NCBI GenBank assembly: GCA_901472505.1 | Contig: LR590468.1 | Location: 248,001-312,000 of the forward strand | Reading direction: 5' to 3' | DNA: 64,000 nt | Source: Proteus vulgaris | GTDB lineage: Bacteria; Pseudomonadota; Gammaproteobacteria; Enterobacterales; Enterobacteriaceae | Shown: positions 1 through 9,907 of the stretch, piece by piece | Numbering within the stretch: the first letter of the stretch is position 1 | How the letters are laid out: the number at the start of each line of letters is the position of its first letter | Translations under genes and position numbers: made by a program | Notes under the pieces: generated by a model | Told to the model about the DNA's origin: nothing | Databases searched by the model: none | Seen by the model: the letters and a program-made list of their open reading frames with translations, nothing else

Positions 1-1346
1 AAACGGTTTCTTTCGCCACCAGAAAGTGCCCGAACAGGTGTCATAGCACGCTTAGGTGGGAATAAAAAATCTTGTAAATAACCTAATACATGACGAGGTC
101 GACCATTAACCATGACTTCTTGCTTACCTTCAGCAAGGTTATCCATCACGGTTTTGTCCGGATCAAGTGTGGCACGGTGTTGATCGAAATAAGCTACTTC
201 AAGCTTAGTACCACAATGCACTCGACCACTGTCTGCTTTTAAGTCACCTAACATCAGTTTTAATAACGTCGTTTTACCGCACCCATTTGGTCCCACCAGC
301 GCAATTTTGTCACCACGTTGTACTTTGGCAGAAAAATTATGAACTAACTTACGAGTTCCAATGCTGTAATTAACATCTTCTAGCTCGAATACAATTTTAC
401 CAGAGCGAGTTGCTTCTTCGACCTGCATACGCGCACTGCCTAACACTTCACGGCGTTCACTACGCTCAACACGCAGTGCTTTTAAAGCACGTACCCTACC
501 TTCATTACGAGTACGTCGTGCTTTAATTCCTTGACGTATCCAAGCTTCTTCTTGCGCTAATTTACGATCAAATTCTGCATTTTGTTGTTCTTCAACACGT
601 AAAGCTTCTTCTTTACTCTCAAGATATTTATCGTAATTTCCTGGCCATGAAGAGAGTTTGCCTCGATCAAGGTCGATAATACGGGTTGCCATATTTCGAA
701 TAAATGAACGGTCATGGGAAATAAACACAATGCTACCTTGGAAATCTTTTAAAAATTTCTCAAGCCAAAGGATCGTTTCAATATCAAGGTGGTTTGTCGG
801 TTCATCTAAAAAAAGAACTCTTGGTGCGCTAACTAATGCACGCCCTAATGCGGCTTTCCTTAACCACCCACCTGACAAAGAAGAAAGATCGGAGTCACCG
901 TCTAAACCTAATTTTTCGAGTACTTCTGCAATACGGCTATCAAGCAACCACAAGTTACGGCTATCAAGTACTTCTTGCAGTTGCGCCATACGATTAAGAT
1001 TTTTATCAGATGGATCTGTCTCAATCAGTTTTGAAATATGGTGATATTCCGTTAGGTACTTGGCATCTTCTTCAACACCTTCAGCCACAAAATCAAAGAT
1101 AGTACCTTCAATATCTCTTGGTGGATCTTGCTGTAAGCGTGCTGTGACCAAATCTTGTTCATAAACAACTTGGCCATCGTCTAAAGGTTGCTCTTTAGAT
1201 AGCACTCTTAATAACGTTGATTTTCCTGCGCCATTGCGCCCCACTAAGCAAACACGTTCATTTTCTTCAATAAATAAATCGGTGCTATCTAATAGAGGGG
1301 CATCACTGAAAGATAAATAAGCCCCTGTCAAACTAATTAACGGCAT
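1..1346 (-). CDS. uup: ABC-F ATPase Uup, partial at window edge
   Basis: N-terminal ~448 residues of a soluble ABC-F protein with two ATP-binding cassettes and no membrane segments. It begins MPLISLTGAYLSF and runs off the left edge. The first cassette has Walker A (GRNGAGKST, near plus 1215-1235) and the signature LSGGWLRKA (near 850). After the inter-domain linker a second Walker A (GPNGCGKTT, near 270-290) appears, and the second signature LSGGERNR lies at the very edge. ABC-F proteins act on ribosomes; Uup is linked to precise excision of transposons and to ribosome or replication-fork functions in E. coli. The start ATG lies 6 bases beyond the rlmL stop, so the two are probably co-transcribed. 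The reading frame is open across the whole visible part. Family identity is secure; cellular role is from the family. Confidence 0.93.
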   Translation of the reverse strand, partial: MPLISLTGAYLSFSDAPLLDSTDLFIEENERVCLVGRNGAGKSTLLRVLSKEQPLDDGQVVYEQDLVTARLQQDPPRDIEGTIFDFVAEGVEEDAKYLTEYHHISKLIETDPSDKNLNRMAQLQEVLDSRNLWLLDSRIAEVLEKLGLDGDSDLSSLSGGWLRKAALGRALVSAPRVLFLDEPTNHLDIETILWLEKFLKDFQGSIVFISHDRSFIRNMATRIIDLDRGKLSSWPGNYDKYLESKEEALRVEEQQNAEFDRKLAQEEAWIRQGIKARRTRNEGRVRALKALRVERSERREVLGSARMQVEEATRSGKIVFELEDVNYSIGTRKLVHNFSAKVQRGDKIALVGPNGCGKTTLLKLMLGDLKADSGRVHCGTKLEVAYFDQHRATLDPDKTVMDNLAEGKQEVMVNGRPRHVLGYLQDFLFPPKRAMTPVRALSGGERNR

Positions 1347-1352
1347 TGTAAA

Positions 1353-3467
1353 TTATTCCTCACCAGCATGAGTTAACAGCCAGCAATTGTGGATTTGGCG
1401 GTTACGCGCAAAGTCTTGTGATAATGTTTTCTGTGTTATCTCTTTTGCGGATAATCCTATTTTTGCTAACTCGTCATGTTCCATTTTGAACCCACGTTTG
1501 TTATTTGAGAACATGATAGTGCCACCTTTTCTCAACAAACGTTTTAGATGTTTCATCAATTCAATATGATCGCGTTGAACATCAAAGGTATTTTCCATAC
1601 GTTTTGAGTTAGAAAACGTAGGGGGATCGATAAAAATTACATCAAATTGTTCATTGCTTTGCATTAGCCATTGTAAACAATCAGCCTGCATTAAACGATG
1701 TTGTCTACCTGATAGGCCATTTGCTTGGAAGTTTTTCTCAGCCCATTCAAGGTAGGTACGTGACATATCAACGGTTGTCGTACTTTTTGCACCACCAATC
1801 CCAGCGTGTACAGATGCAGTACCGGTATAAGCAAAGAGATTTAAGAAATCTTTTCCTTTGCTCATTTCACCCAGCATTTTTCGTGCAATACGGTGATCTA
1901 AAAACAGTCCTGTATCGAGGTAATCTGTAAGATTTACCCAGAATTTTGCACCAAATTCATTAACTAAAAAGAAATCACCCTTCTCGGCCATTTTTTCATA
2001 CTGTAATTTACCTTTTTGGCGTTGACGAGTTTTTAAAATCAGTTGATCAGAACGTAATACTAATACTTCCATCGTAGCGCTAATAACATCAAACAAACGT
2101 TGGCGTGCTTTATGTTCATTAACGGTTTTAGGTGGTGCATATTCTTGAATAACCACTTTTTCGCCATAACGGTCTACAGCAACATTATATTCAGGTAAAT
2201 CAGCATCGTATAAGCGATAGCATTCAATTTGCTGTTGTTTTGCCCATTTCGCGAGTTTTTTCTCATTTTTACGCAAACGGTTTGCAAAATCTTCAGCAAG
2301 CCCGGTATTAATCATTGATGGAGTATCAGAAAGTAAATAGTTTTTCTGTACACAATCAAGAGGACCATTTTTTGCTTTGAACTCGCGCTCTGCTCGTAAT
2401 TGAATACAACTCAATAATTCAGGTGATGCACTAAATAGCGATAATCGCCAGCCTGGGAAGTGTGCCTTTATAGCTCTTCCTAATTGACTATGCAGTGCAA
2501 TTAGTGCGGGCTCACTTTCTAAACGCTCACCATAAGGTGGGTTACTGATAATTGTTCCTTTTACTTCAGCTGACACAGGATTAGCCAGTTTTGCCGCATC
2601 ACCATGCGCAAAGGTAATTAAATCAGCAACATCAGCCCGGCGCGCATTGGCTCTAGCCATATCCAACACACGTTTATCAACATCAAAACCATAAAAACGG
2701 GCAGTGGTATTCTTTTTGCCTTCACGAAAACGAGTAAAAGCCTCATGAGTGACTTCTTTCCACAATGCTTCATCATGGCCTAGCCAATGACGAAAGCCCC
2801 AATGCACACGGTTTAATGCTGGAGCACAATCCGAAGCCATCATAGCAGCTTCAATTAATAATGTTCCTGAACCACACATAGGGTCAATTAATGGTGTATC
2901 CGTTTTCCAACCTGAACGCATAATAATCGCAGCCGCTAAATTTTCTTTTAAAGGTGCTTGTCCGGTTAGATCACGATAACCACGTTGATGTAAACCATCA
3001 CCACTTAAGTCTAAAGAGAGTGATGCTTTTTCTTTATGCAGATGAATAGTTAAGCGAATATCAGGAGATTGCTTAGCCACATCAGGACGTTGCCCTATTT
3101 TACGTTGAAATGAGTCAACGATGGCATCTTTCGCTTTTAATGCACCATATTGACTATTACGAATAATGTCATTCGTGCCATTAAAATGGATAGCAAAAGT
3201 CTGATCAACAGTAAAAATCTCACTCCAATCAATTGCCTGCACACCAAGATATAAGTCTAAATCACTATACACATTGAATTCATTTAACGGCAACATAATA
3301 CGTGACGCTAAACGACTCCAAAGTAAAGACTGATACATGGTTTTATCATCAGCACGAAAATAAACACCGCCTTGTGTTATCTGGCAAGCCTGAGCACCTA
3401 AGTGTTCAAGTTCAGATTTTAATAGTTCTTCCAGACCTCGGCCTGTGCTGGCAAACAGAGAGCGCAT
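1353..3467 (-). CDS. rlmL: bifunctional 23S rRNA methyltransferase RlmKL
   Basis: Fusion of two SAM-dependent methyltransferases. The N-terminal half carries a THUMP domain and an N2-guanine methyltransferase with NPPYGERL; it modifies G2445. The C-terminal half (RlmK) has [13 protein letters not shown] and modifies G2069 of 23S rRNA. An in-frame ATG at 3503 would give 12 more residues ([12 protein letters not shown]), but it overlaps the -10 element of the best promoter. The ATG at 3467 gives [11 protein letters not shown], matching the E. coli start, and has AGGTGG nine bases upstream, so I choose it. Length (~704 aa) is normal. The gene is followed closely by uup and is divergent from ycbX. 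Confidence 0.95.
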   Translation of the reverse strand: MRSLFASTGRGLEELLKSELEHLGAQACQITQGGVYFRADDKTMYQSLLWSRLASRIMLPLNEFNVYSDLDLYLGVQAIDWSEIFTVDQTFAIHFNGTNDIIRNSQYGALKAKDAIVDSFQRKIGQRPDVAKQSPDIRLTIHLHKEKASLSLDLSGDGLHQRGYRDLTGQAPLKENLAAAIIMRSGWKTDTPLIDPMCGSGTLLIEAAMMASDCAPALNRVHWGFRHWLGHDEALWKEVTHEAFTRFREGKKNTTARFYGFDVDKRVLDMARANARRADVADLITFAHGDAAKLANPVSAEVKGTIISNPPYGERLESEPALIALHSQLGRAIKAHFPGWRLSLFSASPELLSCIQLRAEREFKAKNGPLDCVQKNYLLSDTPSMINTGLAEDFANRLRKNEKKLAKWAKQQQIECYRLYDADLPEYNVAVDRYGEKVVIQEYAPPKTVNEHKARQRLFDVISATMEVLVLRSDQLILKTRQRQKGKLQYEKMAEKGDFFLVNEFGAKFWVNLTDYLDTGLFLDHRIARKMLGEMSKGKDFLNLFAYTGTASVHAGIGGAKSTTTVDMSRTYLEWAEKNFQANGLSGRQHRLMQADCLQWLMQSNEQFDVIFIDPPTFSNSKRMENTFDVQRDHIELMKHLKRLLRKGGTIMFSNNKRGFKMEHDELAKIGLSAKEITQKTLSQDFARNRQIHNCWLLTHAGEE

Positions 3468-3501
3468 AGTATTGTTACCACCTAAAATAAAATTGTTGGG
3501 C

Positions 3502-3529
3502 ATTATAGCTAATTGTATTACGTTGTCAT
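3502..3529 (-). promoter_or_regulatory. putative sigma70 promoter of rlmL
   Basis: On the minus strand, ATGACA (plus 3524-3529, five of six matches to TTGACA) is followed after 16 bases by a perfect TATAAT (plus 3502-3507). Transcription would begin near 3495, leaving a leader of about 28 bases before the rlmL ATG at 3467. This argues against the upstream ATG at 3503 being used. It is inferred from sequence only. Confidence 0.6.
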
Positions 3530-3574
3530 AAAGTTACTGGCTATAAAAAATAATAATGTCTTTTGGGAGCACCG

Positions 3575-4699
3575 ATGATCAACGTTTCACGCCTTTATAT
3601 ACACCCAGTTAAATCAATGAAGGGAATTCGGCTTTCTCATGCATTTGCTCGTGAGAGCGGATTCACGTTTGATCGTGATTTTATGATAACCACCCCTGAA
3701 GGGACGTTTATCACGGCACGAAAATTTCCCGTTTTGCTGTGTTTTATCCCTACTGTCATGGCAAATGGTATTTATATTCAAGCCCCTGATGGTGAGGGTA
3801 TTGCTATCACCTATCAAGATTTTGAGACCACATTGCAACCGACAGAAGTTTGGGGCAACCATTTTACCGCGTATGTGGCGCCAGATGAAATAAATCAGTG
3901 GTTCAGTCATTATTTAAAAATGGATGTTCAACTTCGTTGGACTGGCGAAAAATCGACACGCCGAGTGAAAAAAAATCCAGAAACCGCTGTTTCTTTCGCT
4001 GATGGTTATCCTTACTTATTACTTAATGAAGCCTCATTTCAATACTTACAACAGCGTTGCCCCGCTTCAATTAATATTGAGCAATTTCGAGGTAATATCC
4101 TCATAACAGGTGCAAAGCCTTTTGAAGAAGATACTTGGCAAACTATTCGTGTTGGCTCTGTTGTGATGGATCTGATAAAACCTTGTAGCCGTTGTATCAT
4201 GACCACAATTAGTATTGATAAAGGCGTTAAACATCCTAACACAGAACCACTTGCAACACTGCAAACATTCCGTAGTGATGAAACTGGTGATGTCGACTTT
4301 GGTCAAAATATCATCATTCGTCAAACGGGTATTATTCGGGTGGGAGATACTGTTGAGGTATTAGCTTATAAAGAAGCGAAACAGTATCTTGTAACGACTC
4401 CTGTTGAAACACAATCAACGCCTATTATTGAAAATACACAAGAACAGTCTGTCAGTATTGAATTTAACGGTGAGATTTTCGAAGGTAATAACCAAGAAGT
4501 TCTATTAGAACAGCTTGAAAATAATGGTTATGCTATTCCTTATAGTTGCCGAGCGGGCCTTTGTGGCTCTTGTGTTATCCAACTAGATGAAGGTGATGTT
4601 AATGCATTAAAAGCCGGTGCAATTAAACGTTCAGGTAAAATTTTAGCCTGTAGCTGTGTTCCTAACGGTAATGTAAAACTTTCACTTAATAAAAAATAA
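3575..4699 (+). CDS. ycbX: MOSC and 2Fe-2S domain protein YcbX
   Basis: Two-part soluble redox protein. The N-terminal ~280 residues form a MOSC (molybdenum cofactor sulfurase C-terminal) region, including the KPCSRC motif expected to bind molybdenum cofactor. The C-terminal ~85 residues form a plant-type ferredoxin with CRAGLCGSC and a further Cys near the end (ACSC) that would hold a 2Fe-2S cluster. In E. coli YcbX reduces N-hydroxylated bases such as 6-hydroxylaminopurine. A TTG at 3563 is possible, but ATG 3575 (MINVSRLYIHPVKS) has GGGAGC just upstream and matches the E. coli start. Monocistronic, with a strong terminator after it. Confidence 0.93.
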   Translation: MINVSRLYIHPVKSMKGIRLSHAFARESGFTFDRDFMITTPEGTFITARKFPVLLCFIPTVMANGIYIQAPDGEGIAITYQDFETTLQPTEVWGNHFTAYVAPDEINQWFSHYLKMDVQLRWTGEKSTRRVKKNPETAVSFADGYPYLLLNEASFQYLQQRCPASINIEQFRGNILITGAKPFEEDTWQTIRVGSVVMDLIKPCSRCIMTTISIDKGVKHPNTEPLATLQTFRSDETGDVDFGQNIIIRQTGIIRVGDTVEVLAYKEAKQYLVTTPVETQSTPIIENTQEQSVSIEFNGEIFEGNNQEVLLEQLENNGYAIPYSCRAGLCGSCVIQLDEGDVNALKAGAIKRSGKILACSCVPNGNVKLSLNKK

Positions 4700-4723
4700 C
4701 ACTTATCTTTATCACAAATTAAG

Positions 4724-4756
4724 AGAAGGTAATTTTTACTTACCTTCTTTTTTTAT
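4724..4756 (+). terminator. rho-independent terminator of ycbX
   Basis: The stem AGAAGGTAA / TTACCTTCT encloses a loop of about seven bases and runs directly into a long T run. It begins 25 bases after the ycbX stop. Confidence 0.8.
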
Positions 4757-4935
4757 TTTAAATAAAACAGTTTATTTAATAAGAATTATCTCATTAAGAA
4801 CTTAATGATGAATTATCAATAAGCTTATTTTATTTTTAGAAAAAGATCACAAAAAGAGAGTAATGAAGATTTGATTTTGGGGAGTATTGTTTAGAGTGAA
4901 TTTGTTTTTAGAATGCTATAAATAATGTGTAACGA

Positions 4936-4966
4936 TAAAAAGAGTAAGTCCTTTTTACTCTTTTTG
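4936..4966 (-). terminator. probable zapC terminator
   Basis: Inverted repeat AAAAAGAGTAA / TTACTCTTTTT just beyond the zapC stop, with a T run on the minus strand. It is AT-rich and could act in both directions. Confidence 0.55.
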
Positions 4967-5518
4967 TTAAATAACTTTTTCGTACAAAAATGATCCTGAC
5001 TCCGACTCTTTATGGTAATAACTTAACCTGTCATTCATAATTTTTATTGGGTCACAAAAATTAAGTGTTCTATCGAATAACGTTAATTGCGGTTGCGCTA
5101 ATAAGCATAAACAAGCTTGAGTACCCACTTCTGCCACTAAAAAAAGTGCTGTTTCATTACCTTCTTTTAATGAAGCCTCTACCACTTGCGATAAATAAGG
5201 GTTGATTTGATTATTGTTAACTTCAAAATACCAACTCTTAGGCATCAGTGGTTTTAAAAAGCGATGGGCTATTAATGCATTTAAAGCTAATTCAGCTCTT
5301 GATTCTGACGGCATATCAATTTGGCGGATCTGCTCATCGTATCCATAATAAAGAGCTGCATCATCGACGGTAAAAGATGCTGATTGGCAAGCACTCTCAC
5401 TTAGCATTTTGCTTGGAAAGCGAGAACGAAAAACCATGCCATTGGCTAAATCAAGCATTAATCTTTGTTGCTCAACATCAAAATACCAACGCCAGCGATC
5501 ATCGGGTTTTATTATCAC
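4967..5518 (-). CDS. zapC: cell division protein ZapC
   Basis: Cytoplasmic Z-ring-associated protein of 183 residues (E. coli 180) that promotes lateral bundling of FtsZ filaments. The start IIKPDDRWRWYFD, the internal VDDAALYYGY and MPKSWYFEV, and CLLAQPQ and IKIMNDRL near the C-terminus all match the E. coli protein. The start codon is GTG, supported by AGGGGG eight bases upstream; the GTG is in the position of the E. coli start. It stands alone between pyrD and a terminator. Confidence 0.9.
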   Translation of the reverse strand: MIIKPDDRWRWYFDVEQQRLMLDLANGMVFRSRFPSKMLSESACQSASFTVDDAALYYGYDEQIRQIDMPSESRAELALNALIAHRFLKPLMPKSWYFEVNNNQINPYLSQVVEASLKEGNETALFLVAEVGTQACLCLLAQPQLTLFDRTLNFCDPIKIMNDRLSYYHKESESGSFLYEKVI

Positions 5519-5691
5519 TAATTAATCCCCCTTCGATTCATAACCTGTTTTATACTCTGACAAATAATCAAAATTACATGACATAAATAAAATATTTAAT
5601 ATCACCTAACAAAAACAGGATTCATTTTACTATTAATTAAGCACAATCAGTGCAATTTAATAAAAAATAACCAACTAGGGGCAATATAAAC

Positions 5692-5722
5692 GAGTTAAGG
5701 ACAGAAGAAAAGCCCTTAACTC
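5692..5722 (-). terminator. weak terminator-like hairpin after pyrD
   Basis: Inverted repeat GAGTTAAGG / CCCTTAACTC downstream of the pyrD stop. There is only a poor T run on the minus strand, so its termination strength is doubtful. Confidence 0.35.
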
Positions 5723-5736
5723 ATTATAAAATGTAT

Positions 5737-6747
5737 TTAGATATGATTAATTATAGATTTGATAAGTGCAGGACCTTGATAAATGAATCCTGAATAGATT
5801 TGAATGAGAGAAGCACCCGCATCCATTTTCTCTCTTGCTGCCGTTAATGAATCAATTCCACCTACACCAATAATAGGCAATGCGCCTTTTAATTCTTCAT
5901 TTAATTGACGAATTATTTGTGTGCTTTTTGATTGTACCGGGCGGCCACTTAATCCCCCTGCTTCATTACAATGATCTAAACCACTGACTAATGATTTATC
6001 TAATGTGGTATTTGTCGCAATAACACCATCAATATGATGACGCACTAAGCTATCTGCAACTTGGATTAATTCTTCATGTGTTAAATCAGGTGCAATTTTG
6101 ACAGCAACAGGAACATATTTTTGATATTTTCCTTGCAACTCTAATTGTTTATTTTTAATTGCAGATAACAAATCGTCTAATGCTTCGCCATATTGCAGTG
6201 TACGCAAACCTGGAGTATTGGGTGATGAAATATTGATCGCGATATAACCCGCATGTGCATAAACTTTTTCCATACAAATCAGATAATCGTCTTTGCCTTG
6301 CTCTACAGGAGTATCTTTATTTTTACCAATATTAATACCTAGCACACCGCCATAACGAGATTGTTTTACATTTTCAATTAAGTTATCGACGCCAAGGTTA
6401 TTAAAGCCCATTCGGTTAATTAAGCCTTCAGCTTCCACTAAGCGAAATAAACGAGGTTTATCATTTCCTACTTGAGGACGAGGTGTCACCGTACCAACTT
6501 CAATAAAACCAAATCCCATTGCACCCAATGCATCTATACAATCACCGTTTTTATCAAGACCGGCGGCAAGACCAAGTGGATTTTTAAATGAGAGTCCCAT
6601 ACAGGAAACGGGTTTTGAAGGAAGTGACTGCTGAATAAGAAATTGAAATGGGGAATGAGATAAACGTTTTAACTGACGGAAGGTAAAATCATGGGCACGT
6701 TCAGGATCTAGCCGAAACAATGCCTTCCTTACTAAGGAATAATACAT
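5737..6747 (-). CDS. pyrD: dihydroorotate dehydrogenase (quinone), class 2
   Basis: Membrane-associated FMN enzyme of de novo pyrimidine synthesis that oxidises dihydroorotate to orotate with quinone as acceptor. The 336-residue length is typical of class 2 enzymes. The N-terminal amphipathic region ([20 protein letters not shown]) is the membrane and quinone site. [15 protein letters not shown], the catalytic-serine region [12 protein letters not shown], and the phosphate-binding GVGGIDS near the C-terminus are all present. It has its own upstream region, where a PurR-like core can be seen. Confidence 0.96.
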   Translation of the reverse strand: MYYSLVRKALFRLDPERAHDFTFRQLKRLSHSPFQFLIQQSLPSKPVSCMGLSFKNPLGLAAGLDKNGDCIDALGAMGFGFIEVGTVTPRPQVGNDKPRLFRLVEAEGLINRMGFNNLGVDNLIENVKQSRYGGVLGINIGKNKDTPVEQGKDDYLICMEKVYAHAGYIAINISSPNTPGLRTLQYGEALDDLLSAIKNKQLELQGKYQKYVPVAVKIAPDLTHEELIQVADSLVRHHIDGVIATNTTLDKSLVSGLDHCNEAGGLSGRPVQSKSTQIIRQLNEELKGALPIIGVGGIDSLTAAREKMDAGASLIQIYSGFIYQGPALIKSIINHI

Positions 6748-6833
6748 ACGATCTCCATTGAGAATATCGGGTATTAGGAATGATATGTCTACGACAAATT
6801 AAGCGTCGTGCATCATATAGATAAAAGCACGAA

Positions 6834-6849
6834 AAGTAAACGTTTCAAT
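6834..6849. promoter_or_regulatory. possible PurR operator upstream of pyrD
   Basis: AAGTAAACGTTTCAAT contains the PurR palindrome core AAACGTTT (consensus ACGCAAACGTTTGCGT), but the outer positions match poorly. It lies about 90 bases upstream of the pyrD start. PurR represses pyrD in E. coli. Treat as a candidate only. Confidence 0.35.
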
Positions 6850-6864
6850 TTCACAATTCGCCAT

Positions 6865-6892
6865 AAAAAATCCCCAGACTATGCTGGGGATC
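6865..6892 (-). terminator. rho-independent terminator of pepN
   Basis: On the minus strand, the stem ATCCCCAG / CTGGGGAT is followed by a run of T residues, about 60 bases after the pepN stop. Confidence 0.85.
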
Positions 6893-6951
6893 TAATTATC
6901 ATACTGATTTTATACTATTTACTCACTCATAAAATGATATAAAACGTAATA

Positions 6952-9567
6952 TTAATCAGCTAAAGCTTTGGTGATTTTTTCATAGAGATCACCTGATAAA
7001 TTCTCAAGTGCTTTCAGCTTTAATAACTCTGCACGCATTTTTTCTTGGCGTGTTGCATCATAGCGTTTTAAACGAATAAACGGTTCAATAAGACGTGAAG
7101 CAACTTGTGGGTTACGGCTATTTAAGTCAGTCAGAATTTCTGTCAATAATAAGTAACCAGAGCCATCTTCAGCGTGGAAAGCGACTGGGTTATTATTTAC
7201 AAATGCGCCAATTAATGCACGAGTACGGTTAGGATTTGCTAGTGTAAATGAGCGATGAGATAACAAACTACGTACTTTTTGTAACACATCTTTTGCTGGG
7301 CTCATGGCATGTAAGCTAAACCATTTGTCCATGACTAAACCATCTTGATGCCATTTATCATCGAATTCTTGTAATAGCGCATCTTTGCAAGGTAACTGAG
7401 CCATTACAGCAGCGCTAAATGCGGCAAGCGCGTCGGTCATGTTATCGCTGTTGTGGTATTGTGCATCAACAAGTTTGTTGCCTGTTTGCTCATTTTCAAC
7501 CGCTAAATAACCTAAACACACATTACGTAAATCACGTTTTGCAATATCTTCATGATTAACACGATAAGCGCCAATATGCATAGAATGATAAACAGCAGAG
7601 AATTCATCCGCCATTTCAGTGGCTAATGTTTTACGTATAAAACCAAGTGTTTCATGAATAGCCATTGGATCGATAATACTAAATGACTCACCCGCTTCAA
7701 CATCCGTTGGCAATGTCAGAATAAGTGCTGCTAATGCAGGATCAATATCTTTATCTAGTAATACTGCACGGAAAGCATCAACCACCATTTCAGGAAGAAT
7801 AAATGCTTCATCTTTCTGTGCACGGGCGACGTTTTCTTTTATATAGCGACCTAATAATGATTGCGCTGCATCCCAGCGTGAAAATGCATTACGTGCATAT
7901 TTCATTAAAAAGGACAGTTGCTCATCCGTAAATGGATAGTCCAATTTTACAGGCGCAGAGAACTCACGTAATAAAGATGGGATTGGCTGTTCTGGAACGT
8001 CATCAAATACAAATTGTTGTTCTTCACGGACGACATTCAATACATTAGAAATCGCCTGACCTTGTGAACGCAGAGGGATCACATTACCTTCACGATCATA
8101 CAATTCAATATCTAATGGAATATGTAGCACTTGTTTTTCAGCTTGATCAGCTGTTGGTGGTGTCATTTGACTAACAGTTAAGGTGTATTGCTTTTTATCC
8201 ACATCATAGCTGTCACGCACTGTCAGTTGTGGTGTACCTGATTGGCTATACCAACGACGGAATAACGTGAGATCAACATTAGAAGCATCTTCCATCGCTT
8301 GAATAAAGTCGTCACAGGTTGCCGCACTTCCATCATGACGATGAATGTACATCTGAATACCCGCTTGGAATTGCTCTTCGCCTAATAAGGTATGGATCAT
8401 TCTGATCACTTCTGAACCTTTTTCATATACTGTTAAAGTATAGAAGTTATTCATTTCGATCACACTATCAGGACGAATTGGATGTGCCATTGGGCTTGCA
8501 TCTTCTGCAAACTGAGCAGTACGCATCACTCGTACATTATTGATACGGTTAACAGAACGAGAGCCTAAATCTGAACTGAATTCTTGGTCACGGAAAACCG
8601 TTAAGCCTTCTTTTAGACTTAACTGGAACCAATCACGACAAGTAATGCGGTTACCTGTCCAGTTATGGAAATATTCATGACCAATAACAGACTCAATGCC
8701 TAAATAATCTTTGTCAGTTGCCGTTTCACTTTTTGCTAGTACATATTTAGAGTTAAAGACATTCAGTCCTTTATTCTCCATCGCACCCATATTAAAGAAG
8801 TCAACAGCGACTATCATATAGATATCGAGATCGTATTCTAAATTAAAGCGAGATTGATCCCATGCCATCGCATTTTTCAATGAGGTCATTGCCCAATCGG
8901 CACGATCTAAATTACCTTTATCAACAAAAAGCTCTAAAGCAACTTCGCGACCGCTTTTGGTGATAAAAGTATCTCGTAATACATCAAAGTCACCCGCCAC
9001 TACCGCAAATAAATAACTTGGTTTTGGATGTGGATCTTCCCATGTTACCCAATGACGACCATCATCAAGTTCACCTTGTGCAATACGGTTACCATTTGAC
9101 AATAAATAAGGATACTGTTTTTTGTCTGCCGTAATTGTTGTGGTGTAACGAGCTAACACATCCGGTCTATCTAAATAGTAGGTAATATGGCGGAAACCTT
9201 CAGCTTCGCACTGTGTACATAACGCATCACCAGAAACATACAACCCTTCTAATGCTGTATTGGCTGATGGATTAATTTCGTTGATAATTTTTAATGTAAA
9301 TTGCTCTGGCAATTGTTCAATGATGAGTTTGCCGTTTTCTTCTTTATAGTGTGTCCAAGCAACATCATTAACAGAAATTGATTTTAATGTTAAATCTTCA
9401 CCATCTAATACTAATGCTGTCGCATTTGAGTTTAGACGTTTACATTGGCTTATCGCCGTAACCTGGGTATTTTCTTTATCTAAGATAAAATCAAGATGTA
9501 AATCGGTGATTGTGTAGTCAGGGGCACGATAATCTTTGCGAAATTTCGCGATTCTTTGTTGTGTCAT
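6952..9567 (-). CDS. pepN: aminopeptidase N (M1 family)
   Basis: Cytosolic zinc metallopeptidase that removes N-terminal residues from peptides during late protein turnover. It has 871 residues, the usual length for the bacterial family. The substrate-recognition GAMEN motif is visible (NMGAMENKGLN), followed by the zinc site HEYFHNW with the third ligand Glu in LKEGLTVFRDQEF. The C-terminal half is the helical domain of bacterial M1 enzymes. It is divergent from pncB and ends at a strong terminator, so it is probably monocistronic. Confidence 0.97.
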   Translation of the reverse strand: MTQQRIAKFRKDYRAPDYTITDLHLDFILDKENTQVTAISQCKRLNSNATALVLDGEDLTLKSISVNDVAWTHYKEENGKLIIEQLPEQFTLKIINEINPSANTALEGLYVSGDALCTQCEAEGFRHITYYLDRPDVLARYTTTITADKKQYPYLLSNGNRIAQGELDDGRHWVTWEDPHPKPSYLFAVVAGDFDVLRDTFITKSGREVALELFVDKGNLDRADWAMTSLKNAMAWDQSRFNLEYDLDIYMIVAVDFFNMGAMENKGLNVFNSKYVLAKSETATDKDYLGIESVIGHEYFHNWTGNRITCRDWFQLSLKEGLTVFRDQEFSSDLGSRSVNRINNVRVMRTAQFAEDASPMAHPIRPDSVIEMNNFYTLTVYEKGSEVIRMIHTLLGEEQFQAGIQMYIHRHDGSAATCDDFIQAMEDASNVDLTLFRRWYSQSGTPQLTVRDSYDVDKKQYTLTVSQMTPPTADQAEKQVLHIPLDIELYDREGNVIPLRSQGQAISNVLNVVREEQQFVFDDVPEQPIPSLLREFSAPVKLDYPFTDEQLSFLMKYARNAFSRWDAAQSLLGRYIKENVARAQKDEAFILPEMVVDAFRAVLLDKDIDPALAALILTLPTDVEAGESFSIIDPMAIHETLGFIRKTLATEMADEFSAVYHSMHIGAYRVNHEDIAKRDLRNVCLGYLAVENEQTGNKLVDAQYHNSDNMTDALAAFSAAVMAQLPCKDALLQEFDDKWHQDGLVMDKWFSLHAMSPAKDVLQKVRSLLSHRSFTLANPNRTRALIGAFVNNNPVAFHAEDGSGYLLLTEILTDLNSRNPQVASRLIEPFIRLKRYDATRQEKMRAELLKLKALENLSGDLYEKITKALAD

Positions 9568-9907
9568 AGAAAAAACCTTTTAGTTAACACGACTATTTAA
9601 CGGTTATATTGCCAAAGCTTACTCGTCAAAAATCTGTTTAGCCAGTCGAATATTCAATTGAAAACATTAAAAGTCAACAGAATGTTAATATTTCATTAAT
9701 ACATGTAATCAATTTATTTGGTAAATGATGCTAATAGACTCCCAAATTTTGTTTAACGTGGTAAACTTATCTAAGTTTTACAGCTTGTTTTTATGTCGCA
9801 GAGAAATATTATTGAATAGTGACGCTTTGTCATCATATTCGGGTATACTCTCCAACCTTAACGATTTAGCAGACATAAAAACGCTCCGTGAGGATGCTTG
9901 ACGCGCT
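9568..9907. other. pepN-pncB divergent intergenic region
   Basis: 340-base AT-rich spacer between two divergent genes. Apart from the NadR-like palindrome at 9750-9767 I see no gene-like structure. A small ORF on the minus strand that overlaps the pncB start looks spurious. Confidence 0.6.
9750..9767. promoter_or_regulatory. NadR operator candidate upstream of pncB
   Basis: TGTTTA-ACGTGG-TAAACT matches 11 of 12 defined positions of the NadR box TGTTTA-N6-TAAACA. It lies about 140 bases before the pncB ATG. In Salmonella and E. coli NadR represses pncB, nadA and nadB when NAD is plentiful. The position and near-perfect match make this a good operator candidate. Confidence 0.7.
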
